64,000 nucleotides of DNA from positions 17,102,978 through 17,166,977 of the forward strand of contig CM043961.1 of NCBI GenBank assembly GCA_014529385.2. The letters run 5' to 3'. This stretch comes from Adiantum capillus-veneris (Eukaryota; Streptophyta; Polypodiopsida; Polypodiales; Pteridaceae). Positions 32,899-42,897 of the stretch are shown here, one piece after another (position 1 is the first letter of the stretch; each line of letters starts with the position of its first letter). Under the pieces are notes generated by a model. The model saw nothing but the letters and a program-made list of their open reading frames with translations. It did no database searches and was not told the origin of the DNA. The position numbers and the translations under genes are program-made.

Positions 32899-33880
32899 CT
32901 AATGAACTATGTAGGCAATCTTTAGTGGAATAGGATGAAATATATCAGGGATTGCTAGGTTAAGAATTCCGAGGATTCGACGGTCTGTGATTTGTAACAA
33001 CATCACATAAACAAGGCCTGCTGCAAATGCGTCTCTGAAGATTAGAAGAACTTTGTTGGAAATTGTTGCACCTTGTACCTTGTGTCCATTCATGACGTAT
33101 GCAAGTGTCAAGGAGAATGTGGATTTATGGTATTATGTTCATCACTGAAGCTCGCTTATGCGTTTGACAAAGCAACATATTTTTTCTAGTACAATGAATG
33201 AGGACAGTAATACATGTAACTTGACCTTCTGTAGTTTGTGTTATGTTGCACCATTTACTACACTGATTGTCAAGTCAATGTTTTCAGTGACCATGCAATG
33301 AGCATCAATTGCGATTGAGTCCAACTCATTGAACTTAGGCCGGTCTAAGAGCCATTGTTGAAGTACATTTATGTCTCTCGCATTTTTCTTCATCTTGATC
33401 TGTATAATGTCAGTTTGACTAGACAAATTATTCAAGGAAAGGGTATTGCAGTACTAAACATTTGATCTATAAGTATATATTATCGTAGTGAAGTTGTTGA
33501 TGTAGTCATGTACATGCGCGTCATCTATAATACAGATATACCCAAGGTACAATCGATCTCCAGTATGGTCGGTTTCTTGTCATGAATCATGGTCAATAAC
33601 TCAAGTGGTTCAGGGTCTCTGACATTTCTTACAAAGCATAACATCTTGTAGAAAGTTGTGTGTAGCCAATGGACTTAGCTTGTAATATGTCATGTGTAAC
33701 AAAGTTCTTGTGCATGATTAAAAACTCGGGGTAGTTGGGCAAGGTCACCAAGCAAGACAACACATTTCTTGCTGAAAGGGTCTCCCAATGTACCGCTTGT
33801 TACATTGACAATTTGTTTAAGGACAAAATAAAAAGTCGTTCGTGCTAGCATGGATAGCTCATGTGTGAAGGGTGCTCACG
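32899..33880 (-). pseudogene. PIF1-like helicase fragment (Helitron-type), degenerate
   Basis: Read on the minus strand, the order matches the C-terminal half of PIF1-family helicases. KKCVVLLGDLAQLPRV (about 33735-33785, the Walker B/motif III region) comes first. NIDLTISVVNGAT (33241-33290) follows, then TLAYVMNGHKVQGATI and FAAGLVYVML (33010-33110, helicase motifs V and VI). Stops and frameshifts separate the blocks, and the Walker A half is missing. Plant genomes carry most such fragments as Helitron remains. A decayed host PIF1 copy is the alternative. A truncated copia fragment lies immediately upstream on the same strand. Confidence 0.65.
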
Positions 33881-33884
33881 ACAA

Positions 33885-34760
33885 ATAGATATATTTTTGG
33901 CTAGCATAAGCACATATTCCTTGCTGCAAATAAACGCTTTGTGACTTGGCCTTAATTGGATATACCCACACTTGCCTAGAGCAATCATTAATAAAAGTCA
34001 CAAAGTAAAACTGGTTCCTAAAAGAGTTTGCATAGAACCGTCCTTGGGAAATTTACAACATTGCATTTATTCCAAAACGTAGCCTTTTATTTACATGTCT
34101 TCATGGTGCCTAAAGAGGTGGCAACAAACCAATCATATTACATTTCAAACTGGCCAAATTCAAATGACCAAAACCTACATATCTTCGTTTTTGACCTGAA
34201 ATAGCCTTAGAATTTATTTTTTTTTGGTAAAACTTCCACACATTTCTTGTAAACATTGAGCTTATGTAAGCACAAACTTGAAAAAGTGCCAACTACCACA
34301 TTTGTATCACCAAAACTGAGATCAGACATGAAATATTTGACATCCACAAACTTGGCTACAATACCAAGGTTGGGAAGTACACATGCAAAACAAAACTTCT
34401 TCTTGATCCCATGCAAATATAAAGCATTAGTGTGTGAAAGAAGTGCAACATCAATAGTACGCACAAATTTACTAGGAGGGTTTTGAGTGAGAATACCTTT
34501 TTTACGGCAAAGTGTAGAGAGTGTGTAAGGACACTCCAGTAAAAGAGAGCCTACCAAGTGTGCGCACAAAGATGTGATAACTTGCTACGAAAGTTCAGAA
34601 TATGGAACTAAATTCCCTAAGCACTTTTGAAGGTGGCATTACTCTTTTGGCACTTTTGAGCCCTAAATTCACCTTCTTAGCCACATTCGCATTGCTCAAT
34701 CCTTTCACTATTTGTCCTTTGTCTCTCTCAAATGGCTAATTGTAGTGTGACAACGTCAAT
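33885..34760 (-). pseudogene. Degenerate copia protease-integrase fragment
   Basis: On the minus strand the blocks parallel the copia at 21586-22320: ALYLHGIKKKF, LGIVAKFVDVKY, MSDLSFGDTNVVV, VGFGHLNLASLK, IGLLPPL and FVTFINDCSRQVWVYPIKAKS. The protease active site is no longer readable. It stops within the integrase core at about 33890, where the helicase fragment begins. It belongs to the same copia family as the element at 19912-23554 but is far more decayed. Confidence 0.75.
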
Positions 34761-35099
34761 TTAAGTAGACTAAAAGTTAGATTGGACACATTAACTTGCC
34801 TTCCAAATCATAATTGTCCTCGACTATGCTATATACAATAGAAAGGAACAAGGTCCATTAACGGATCCACTTTTAGCACTAGGCATCATTCTAAAGTAGA
34901 TGACCAATCTATGCAATATTTGGGAGATAAATTGCGGCACATACATCGTATCATTGCACCATGAACACTATTTCACATTAGGTTACAAATCAACTTGATA
35001 CTTGGAAGAAACCTTATGTCACAAGTTTGTAACTTTTTGTATGCGTGAAGTTAACCTTGAAAACATACATGAGAACAATCAAATGACATAAGGAGTTTG
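34761..35099. other. Unassigned interval
   Basis: Nothing recognisable on either strand. It lies between the copia fragment and the chromovirus remnant. Confidence 0.4.
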
Positions 35100-36640
35100 A
35101 TTAATACATTTGAGAGAAATCATCATAAGCATATACAAGAGGCATATTATTCTTCATATTATTCTTGAAAATGAGCCTCTTGCATCCATTTAGTATCTTC
35201 AAAAAGATTATAGTTAAACGTAATGAGATACTTATGTGATACCTTACCATTTCGTAGAACTTTACCTTCGTGACATAGGTACTTTTTAATCGAAAATCAA
35301 ATGTTGAAGGATCTTCCACTACAAAATCTGTTGGTTATGTGCCTTTGTAAGCCTTAAGCAAACAGACATGTAATGCATGGGGAATCTGCCAATGTAAATC
35401 TGAATTTGACATGGACACAAAATCATTGTGTGCCAATTTAGCATAGTAATTTTGATGAGCTGTCTAGCTTTCCTTACCAAATTTTGTTCGTATTATGCCT
35501 TAAATGAGATTTGGAAAAGTTTAGGAGTACCGAAACTCTTCTCCAAAATGAAGAGTTCGTCTATGCTTGTCAGCTACAACCTTATGCTTTTGTTGTGCAA
35601 TGTGAGAGCATTGTGAAAGTCATTTCTATGACAACAAACATCCTCCCATGCATTTTCAAAATTGGAGAGACTTTTGATCTTCCTTCTATTATCTCACAAG
35701 ATATCTTACTGGTAATGTACAAGAGGAAAATACTTGTATTCTTCTACCATCCCATAGGCATTTGTAGGATGAAGAGCATCCCAAGAAGATAATGTGTCCA
35801 TGTATCCATGGCATGTAAGATAGCTAAGAACTCTTTTCCCTAAATGCCAAGGGTAATCTCTTTAGGGTGAAAACCAAGACTCTCATTATGAAATAGTATG
35901 CTCTTCTTGAAGGAGAACAACTCCAAGGTAATCATTGCAAGTATCATAATGAACCTCATATAGCTTCGAGAGGTTAGACAACGCTAACACAATTGATATG
36001 TGACATTTTCTTTGATCACAGGGAAAGTTGTTTATCCATAAGAGTCCATTGATATTGAATGGGATTCTTGGTTAAGTCAAGGAGTGGAGGGACTATGCAC
36101 ATGCCGTCTAGAAGCCTTGCATGGAATTGTTGCTTTAGGGTAGAGAAGTCTATTCTTTTGTAGATAATGGATTTGAGATGTCATCCCCAAAACTTGGCTA
36201 TATTTTTCTCAATAGACTTGTTGCCCTAGCTTGAGGCTTCTCCATGTTGTGTGAACATTAGAAAGAAATTGCTTCATACTAGAAATTATACATGCTTTCC
36301 AGGTTTCGGAGCCTCTTCTTTGGATTGAAGAGCAATCCAAAATTGGCAAGCTAATTTATGGAGCTACATAGGAACGTACCTTAGCTGTAGAGATTTTGTG
36401 AATTCTTCCTCTCTAAAGGTAGCATCAAACTATTGGATGAAACTTAGAACCCTGCCAATGTCGCCAAAAGTTTCAGCATAGGAGCGGAAGGTTATGCTTC
36501 TTGCTCCTTCCTTGAATTTCTCCAAATATCGAGCTTTCTTCAAGCACCATGAGAATGACAATGTCTGCCGTGCTTTTAAAGACAATTTCCTTGGGGGTGA
36601 TTCACTTTCTAAACCATATAAACTTGGAGACAAAGGAGGA
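35100..36640 (-). pseudogene. Internally deleted chromovirus: gag joined to RNase H, integrase end and chromodomain
   Basis: Minus strand, in order: Gag (about 36640-36110: FGDIGRVLSFIQ, LQLRYVPM, LHKLACQFWIALQSK); RNase H (about 36010-35740: DTCNDYLGVVLLQEEH, GKELLAILHAMDTW); the integrase C-terminal side (about 35700: IIEGRSKVSPILKMHGR); and chromodomain (about 35280-35130: KVLRNGKVSHKYLITF, then FEDTKWMQE). Protease, RT and most of integrase are absent. The blocks match the family at 1-4911 (IIEGRPKSPLLLKVHGK, FEDARWMQ). Heavily decayed. Confidence 0.7.
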
Positions 36641-36959
36641 GGAGAAGAGGAAGGAGATATGATATCTTTTCATCTCCCTCATTATAAGGAGGAGAATCAG
36701 GACTTGGTGACATCTTCTTCATAGGAGGGGAAGGAGATGTCTTCTTATGGCGTCCCCTTGGATGAACATTCCCTTCATCTACACCCTCAAGTCTATTGTC
36801 TCATCCACATGAGATCTCTCTCTATTGATTGAAGAATTTCTATGCGCCTGCATGTATATCCATTGTCTTAAAGGACTTCTTCCTCTTCTCTTAGGAAAAT
36901 GTCTTGCCTAATAAAAAAAGTATAACGTCTGCATTAATCTCACATGCACACATGTATTT

Positions 36960-36999
<40 letters not shown>

Positions 37000-37829
37000 G
37001 GAGGGAGGGCCGGATTTATGGAGCCCACCCCCTCCACCCTCCAAAAGAATTATATTAATTCAACACTCTACTAGAGAGATTTGGAACCAATGCACTTGTT
37101 ACTAGCCATGCACATCCCGGATCAAGAAGATTGACTACTCCAATATTCGATAGCATAACGTTTGTCGATAATAATCTCTTCTAAAACCTGTGAAGATTGA
37201 AGTGACTTTCATATTTGATCATATATAGAATCTGTTCAGATAAATAGTTTTGCCTAAAGTGCATCGCAACTTCATCGCTATGGAGACTGGAGAAGAGGGA
37301 GTACAAGAGAAGAGCTTTGAGAGGAGCCCAAAGTGGAGAGATTAGCCCTCTTCAATCCAAATTGGCATGCACCAAAAAGTAGCTAAAAACTTGACAAAGG
37401 AGCCCCACTTTGTCGGTGTAATGGAGTGGCTTAGGGGGAGAATGGGGTTGCTTGACCACCACACAATCCACAACACCCCTACTACCAAGATCATTTCATT
37501 TACACTTGATGTGTTGAAGAATGATGCGATCATTTCACAATCTACTTAAACTCATGGGCCCAGGAGAGGTGAGTATCCCAATCATGTAGAGTGCTATAAA
37601 ACAACGAGAATGGTATATGCTGAAACTTATTGGTGTATGAATGCCCCGCCTTCAACCAAGACTTGGCATTAAGTTATTGAGCTTGTACGCCAAATTCCAA
37701 ACGTAAAGGAGAGTGCTTTCAAATCCTTCTTGGAAAGGAAATGCAGCATTTAAGGATGTCATATCTATATTAAGAAATTTGATTTATACCTATATTTCTT
37801 CAAATTTTTGTAGGATTTAGATCTTTGTC
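36641..37829. other. Unassigned interval with a (GA)n repeat
   Basis: No gene recognised. A (GA)n tract lies at about 36962-36998. Frames at 37342-37549 overlap on opposite strands with no domain. Confidence 0.4.
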
Positions 37830-38003
37830 TTTGAGAGAGAGAGAGAGAGAGAGAGAAGCAAAAGAAGAAGAAGAAGAAGAGTTTTAACATCGTAGGAAAC
37901 TATCCCAAGAGACCTTAGAGATCTAGCCGACGAAGAGTTGAACTCAAGACCTGTTATTCTAGGGGGAAATGGCATAACCAAACTGCCACACTTGGGTGAT
38001 GGA
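37830..38003 (-). mobile_element. Probable tRNA-derived SINE, copy 1
   Basis: On the minus strand, TGTGGCAGTTTGG (A-box-like, 37978-37990) is followed about 45 bases later by GAGTTCAACTC (B-box-like, 37935-37945), set in GGTCTTGAGTTCAACTCTTC and GTCGGC, as in a tRNA T arm. A body of about 60 bp and a 3' tail of CTT and CT repeats (37830-37880) complete the SINE pattern. The second copy at 38074 confirms it is a repeat. No target-site duplication was resolved. Confidence 0.6.
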
Positions 38004-38039
38004 AAGGTTATACCATTTTCCTCTTTTTATTAGCGCGCG

Positions 38040-38072
<33 letters not shown>

Positions 38073-38073
38073 T

Positions 38074-38198
38074 TGAGAAGAAGAGAGTTTTAACATCGAA
38101 GGAAACTATCCCAAGAGCCCTTAAAATCTGGCCGACGAGGAGTTGAACTCAAGACCTGTTATTCAAGAGGGAAATGGAATAACCAATCTACAACACTT

Positions 38199-38206
<8 letters not shown>
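38074..38206 (-). mobile_element. Probable tRNA-derived SINE, copy 2
   Basis: Same orientation and order as copy 1: TGTTGTAGATTGG (38183-38195, decayed A box), GAGTTCAACTC (38140-38150), then GGCTCTTGGGATAGTTTCC. Its 3' side runs into an (AC)n/(GC)n tract at 38033-38072 and its 5' side abuts a (GA)n tract at 38203-38240. It could be an independent insertion or a local duplication together with copy 1. Confidence 0.55.
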
Positions 38207-38244
<38 letters not shown>

Positions 38245-38619
38245 GGATTTGAATAAAGAGAAAATAGCTTTTCCCAAGCCTGCCTTCAGCATATGAAGAG
38301 AAAATATCTTTTTCCAAGTCTTCCCTTTAGCATTTCTCCTGGCTTGCCGAACTACTGTGTAGCTGTACGAAATACCACCAAATACCCACACAAGGGCCCA
38401 CAGAAAATAGTAGTACCTGAGTTTTTATTGAGGTAAGAAAATTTACTCAGGTGGTATTAAGGGGTTACCACTTGGTGATGTCAGAAGTACATGCACACAT
38501 AATTATATTCACATAAAAACGAAAAAGAACCATGGATTTGACCAACCATCAGGTAAATAATATCACTTCCCCCATTTCCAGAAAATTTTATGCTCATAAA
38601 TGCTGGCTCATGACCAGCA
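38207..38619. other. Simple repeat and unassigned sequence
   Basis: A (GA)n tract is followed by an imperfect tandem pair of about 45 bp (AGAGAAAATAGCTTTTCCC and AGAGAAAATATCTTTTTCC, 38257-38335). Nothing else recognised. Confidence 0.45.
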
Positions 38620-38889
38620 TCAATGTCCACAAAGATACAAAATCTCAGGCACAGCTTTCACATTGATTGATTTCTTTGTGCCCTCAACTAAGATGAAGCG
38701 AAGAGCATTCTCAATGAACCATGCTGCGATGAGAAAATGCCCCATCTGGAACAATTTGATTTTCTTATAAACAATGCCACCGTTAGTGGTATATCTGCAT
38801 AGGTGTTGATCTGTTGGAGTTGTGACACAACTAGATATGAATAGTAAGCATCTGCAAGAGAAGCATAGAAAACCTTTAATTTTATTCAA
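38620..38889 (-). CDS. Unidentified coding-like frame
   Basis: A minus-strand frame whose composition looks protein-like (YTTNGGIVYKKIKLFQMGHF, AAWFIENALRFILVEG, INVKAVPEILYLCGH). It has no low-complexity content, and the reading continues beyond the stop in related style. No family is recognised. It may be an exon or a captured fragment of a host gene. Confidence 0.25.
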   Translation of the reverse strand: MNKIKGFLCFSCRCLLFISSCVTTPTDQHLCRYTTNGGIVYKKIKLFQMGHFLIAAWFIENALRFILVEGTKKSINVKAVPEILYLCGH

Positions 38890-38932
38890 GGTTCATTCTT
38901 TGGGAAGTCCAACACCATCAAGCCGAGAAATG

Positions 38933-38972
<40 letters not shown>

Positions 38973-38979
38973 CTCCTCA

Positions 38980-39214
38980 CGTTACACAGGTTTACAAGCC
39001 AATAGACTACCATCTGCAAACATTTCTTCTTCTCAGTGGACACTCCCCAGCGCCTGTCAAGGCTCCTCCAGGCATTGTTCCTTTATGGAGTTCAAACAGA
39101 GATGAGATTCCTCTTGCTGTACTTATGGCACAGTTCAAGGAGGATTTTCTACCTCTTGGGTATGATAAAATTGTATATGTTACAAGACCTAAGAGACTGG
39201 GAGCCAACAATTAG
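38980..39214 (+). CDS. Unidentified coding-like frame after a (GA)n tract
   Basis: The part of the 38822-39214 frame after the (GA)n tract reads HVTQVYKPIDYHLQTFLLL, SPAPVKAPPGIVPLWSSN, LAVLMAQFKEDFLPLGYDK and IVYVTRPKRLGANN. It is protein-like but unrecognised. The first half of the frame is an RE-repeat artefact of the simple repeat and should be ignored. Confidence 0.25.
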
Positions 39215-39242
39215 TTTTTTGATGGTGTATTTTGTGGATTTT

Positions 39243-39277
<35 letters not shown>

Positions 39278-40938
39278 GGGAGAGAGAGAGAGAGACTATG
39301 CGATAGCCCAGCTGCTGCAAGCTAGCTCGCTGCCTTCTCTCACCGTCAGCCTCACCTTTTCGTGTTATTGCCGGAAATGTCTCCTTGCCTCCCTTGGTTC
39401 AGCTTGGTTGAGCTTCTCCTCTCACGCTTTCTAGCAGAAACCTTGAGCATGCATGCGGACTGACCTCTTATGAGCTCTTTTCTCTTGGGCTTGTTTAAAA
39501 CTTGAGTCCTAGCTCTCCCAGCTTGGATATCATCTGCAAATCTCTGGTTTGCTCCCAGTGGTTCCTTCTCACCCATCCTCGTCTTCAAATGTTTGGTGTG
39601 GTCTCTTTGGTTGGAGCCTAGTTATCAGACATGGCTTTCAGAGCCTCATGTATAAGTGACACAGAGGCTTCTCTTGCTCAGCTGTTATTATTGGTGGAGA
39701 TACCTGCTTGTCTGATTCTCTATTGCTGATCTTTCAAAAGCTATTGAGAATTCCCTCTCTTTACATGAAACATGTTTGCAATATTGATGCACCCATAGCG
39801 TGTCGACATCAGATAAAAGGTAAATCAAAGGTTTGCCATCCAGTTCGGTGGAGCTGTATGGTTTATGCTAGAGCCAGGAACAAACAAATGCAATTTGGTA
39901 CCAGACAAGGTGAACAGGAGGGGGTTTTTGAAGCTAATAATGGTACTTAATGTGCTTATCAGAGTTGATGGTTGCAAAGCCCCAAAATAAGCTCTGATTG
40001 CAGATGGGGTATTGGACTTTGTCCTCATGATGGAGGTCTACATGGTGGACTTCACTGCTCCAGAAACAGAGTACTAGGCACAAAGTTATGCTCTTTTGAA
40101 CTTGATTAAGAAAAAGTTCTTTTGAAGTTTTTTAAGAATTTCTGTGAGGCTACCACGTGGCGGGCCAATAAACCGATAGGCATAATGGAAGGACCCCTTT
40201 GTGGGGTTTATATATAAAGCGGCGATAGCTCTATGGACATCCCAATGGGGAGAGAGCTCTCTTTGGGCGTGAGCTTTTCGGGGCACAACTTTTCATGGTC
40301 ATAGCTTTTGGGGCGCCTGTTTTTGGGCCTCTTCTACCTTCAAATAGATAGCAAAGGCACCTCTCCTGGCAGATGAGCTTGGGAGCACAGCGAGATAGTC
40401 CTCTCTCTATAGTGCTTCCAAGCCAATCTGCCAAAGAGAGGCCCTAGCAGTCTCTTTATACGCCCTTCACCTAAAAGCATACAAAGTGAAAAGCTATGCT
40501 CTCAAAAGCTCCAAACCAGAAATCAAGCGCCATGATCTGGTTCCATGTTCTACGGCTTGTATGTATAGATGCCGCATCAGTAAGGGTTCCCCGTTTATCG
40601 GGCCCATCTGTACCATAGCCACGTCAACAGTTTGTTCACTTTATTCTTTTTAAAGTTCAAGGCCGGTCGGCTATAATTTGCAAGTTGGAGGGTCAGGTAG
40701 ATTTAAAAACCTTAACCCTCCAATGTGCCACATAACAATCTTGTGACAAACCCCACACTTGAAAGAATAGTAATCGCCCTCGATTATGCTTGCAAAAGAG
40801 ACAAAGGACAAAAACTAGATTAGTAGACACCGACTCTTAAGTACTCATGTGCTAGAGTGCACACATCCAGAAGACAACAATCATTGAGTGTTCATGTCAC
40901 AAACTGATCATGTGCCATGCCTAAACTGGAAGATGTTT
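39215..40938. other. Unassigned interval with a 32-base G run
   Basis: 39245-39276 is 32 consecutive G, followed by GA repeats. A TATA-like TTATATATAAAG at about 40206-40217, followed by short repeated words on the pattern of AGCTTTTGGGG, suggests an LTR-like promoter segment, but no boundaries could be fixed. No gene recognised. Confidence 0.4.
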
Positions 40939-41625
40939 TGTGACAAATTGCTTACCTATGTCAAGCCACTGAAGACCCAAAGGGTTAGGACTCCCCGAGC
41001 CTAACCCTAGCCAACTTGCATATTCCGGCCGAGGGGCCTAAACCCTAGCAGAAACAAAAGAAGAAGAAGAAGAAGAAGGACTGGCCAACTTACAGGTTCT
41101 TGCCGAGTGGCCTAAAGACAAAAGGGGTTAGGACTTTAAAATGCTAACCCTATCAACTTGCAGAACATTGGCAAAGGGGCCTAAAATCTAAGTAAAGTAA
41201 GACACTACACACACAATCAAAGATGGCATAGACATTAGAGACATAATGACGTGGCATGTTGTACGGAAGGCACACAAATTGCAAAAAGCTGCTGATGTGG
41301 CGCTACGGACAGCCCCTGTGGGTGCTAGCTTTTGGGGACCAGATGCTTTTAGAGCGTACTGCTTTTCGTGTAACTGCTTTTGGCTGGCCAAGGGCCTTTA
41401 AATATGTACTAAGGGCTCACTCTCTGGCATTCTACTGTGTGGAGATGTAGAGCAGAGCCGCACGTGTTGTATATGAAGCAATATAAAGAAATACCGAAAA
41501 GGGCACCACATTTAGAGGCCAGTGCACTCTAGGGGTGAAACTACCACTCCGTGTCTCGTGTGAAGTCTCTTTTTCAGTTCACTTGTTTTGAACTGTCTAA
41601 AAGACTAATCAATCTGTTCTTTTCA
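40939..41625 (+). repeat. LTR of an unnamed gypsy-type family, copy 1
   Basis: It is collinear with 61793-62484. Both start TGT(G/C)ACAAA, carry GTCA(A)GCCACTGAAGACC-type text, CTGGCATTCTAC and CAATATAAAGAAA, and end GTTCTTTTCA or GTTCTTTCA, before ATTGG. Inside are three diverged copies of a unit pairing CCAACTTGCA with GCCGAGGGGCCTAAA. A TATA-like TTTAAATATG lies at about 41397. The matching sequence after both ends (TGTGCTTTTCTAAA) shows that each is followed by the start of an internal region. Confidence 0.65.
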
Positions 41626-42565
41626 ATTGGCATGTGATGTCGTCCCATTACAGCATGTGCTTTTCTAAACGCATACCGGTCCCTCAAGAGTAGACAGAGC
41701 AAGATGGCGCTTCCGGAATCTAGAGAAATTTTTTTCCCTTTTCGTGAAAGAAAATCGGACCTACATGAATCTACAGATGGAATTTTTGATCAAGCAATTG
41801 CGTTAATACTCAAAAACATATCTATCAGGTTGAAGTTCGTCGGATTAGGTGAGCGATTTACTTTCCGATCATACCAGGCCTATAGGACTGCAACCCCAAA
41901 ATTCTGTTTTTATTCACTGATTCCTGTGTTATTTACAGATTGCAAAGGCTTCATGAATCCTTAATACCGCATGCTATGCTCATTTCCTATGCAAATTAGT
42001 ATGATACAGATGCATCAATAAGTATTCAAATACGTGCGCGTATCCAATCGGTTCAAATATGAAAATTCTTTTATGCTTTATCAATCAACACCTGCTACCC
42101 AAATATATGAAAACCTAGTTTGTACTTCACTCACCAAACAGTATCAAGACAGTGCTCATATTTCATCATGTGTGTGTGTTTAACAGAGTGCCATACTCGG
42201 TAGATCAAAGCGTAGATCTACCTGCAAGGTCGTCATCTTCCTGTATTGTTGTGGAAGTTGTAGCGTCGAGGAATTTCCTCCACAAGTATACTCCGCCTTC
42301 CTTGGTTGGGGCAAGACACCAAAACTTCTTTGTGCTCTGATGAATGTGTGTGCGTGATTGTTAGGGCTGCAAGATTGATGCATGCTACTGTTTCCGCTGT
42401 GCTCTTATATGCGCAATCAGAAGTGATTCCCTTTCCCTCTAACTCACTGAGATTGAATTAAAGTGAGCCCATGTGCCCTCCTTATTTTTGTCCGGCTCGG
42501 AGACTTATCCCCCATGCTTAGCAATATATTCTAATTTTATAGAGATTCCAACTTAGGCTTTATTC
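41626..42565 (+). other. Internal leader following the LTR at 40939, up to the copia insertion
   Basis: It begins ATTGGCATGTGATGTCG and contains GTGCTTTTCTAAACGCAT, related to 62540. A short frame (41704-41964, MALPESREIFFPFRER) may be decayed gag leader, but no domain is recognised. The copia enters at 42566. Confidence 0.4.
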
Positions 42566-42862
42566 TGATGAGCGCGCGGCGGTGTGTGCAAGTGAAAGAG
42601 CACGCGAAGAAGTGCAGGGTGTGTACCTTGCAGAGGAGGCACTGTGTTGCAGGAGGGGAGCGCTAGCAGAACGAAAGAGGGAGAGAGGGAGATAGCGCAC
42701 GATATTGGAAGGGGGAATAAGTGAGTTAAAACTCACATTCCCTTTATTAATTTGTATAGGACCAATTTAAAGTTAGTGGCCAAGTTCAATGTGAACTTGG
42801 CCAAAGGTTAGTAACCTTTAAGTTCTACATTAAAGGAGGCCATTTGGGCCTTTAACCCAACA
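42566..42862 (-). repeat. 3' LTR of the minus-strand copia
   Basis: Collinear with 60105-60409. It is preceded on the minus strand by the purine tract AAGTGGGAGGT (42863-42873). It contains a short inverted repeat (CCAAGTTC ... GAACTTGG at about 42780-42804). Confidence 0.88.
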
Positions 42863-42897
42863 ACCTCCCACTTAAAGGCATAAATGGTGCCTTTAAG

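Noticed and set aside
32123..37000. Complete Helitron
   Set aside because: Only a helicase fragment is seen. No Rep domain, 5' TC end, or hairpin plus CTRR end could be identified.
38822..38975. RE-repeat coding region at 38822-38975
   Set aside because: It is the translation of a (GA)n simple repeat.
39036..39434. 132-codon frame with a poly-Gly stretch
   Set aside because: It is created by the 32-base G run and is not a plausible gene.
40978..41055. Telomere-like CCCTAGCC/AACCCTAG words
   Set aside because: They are part of the irregular LTR repeat unit, not a run of CCCTAAA.
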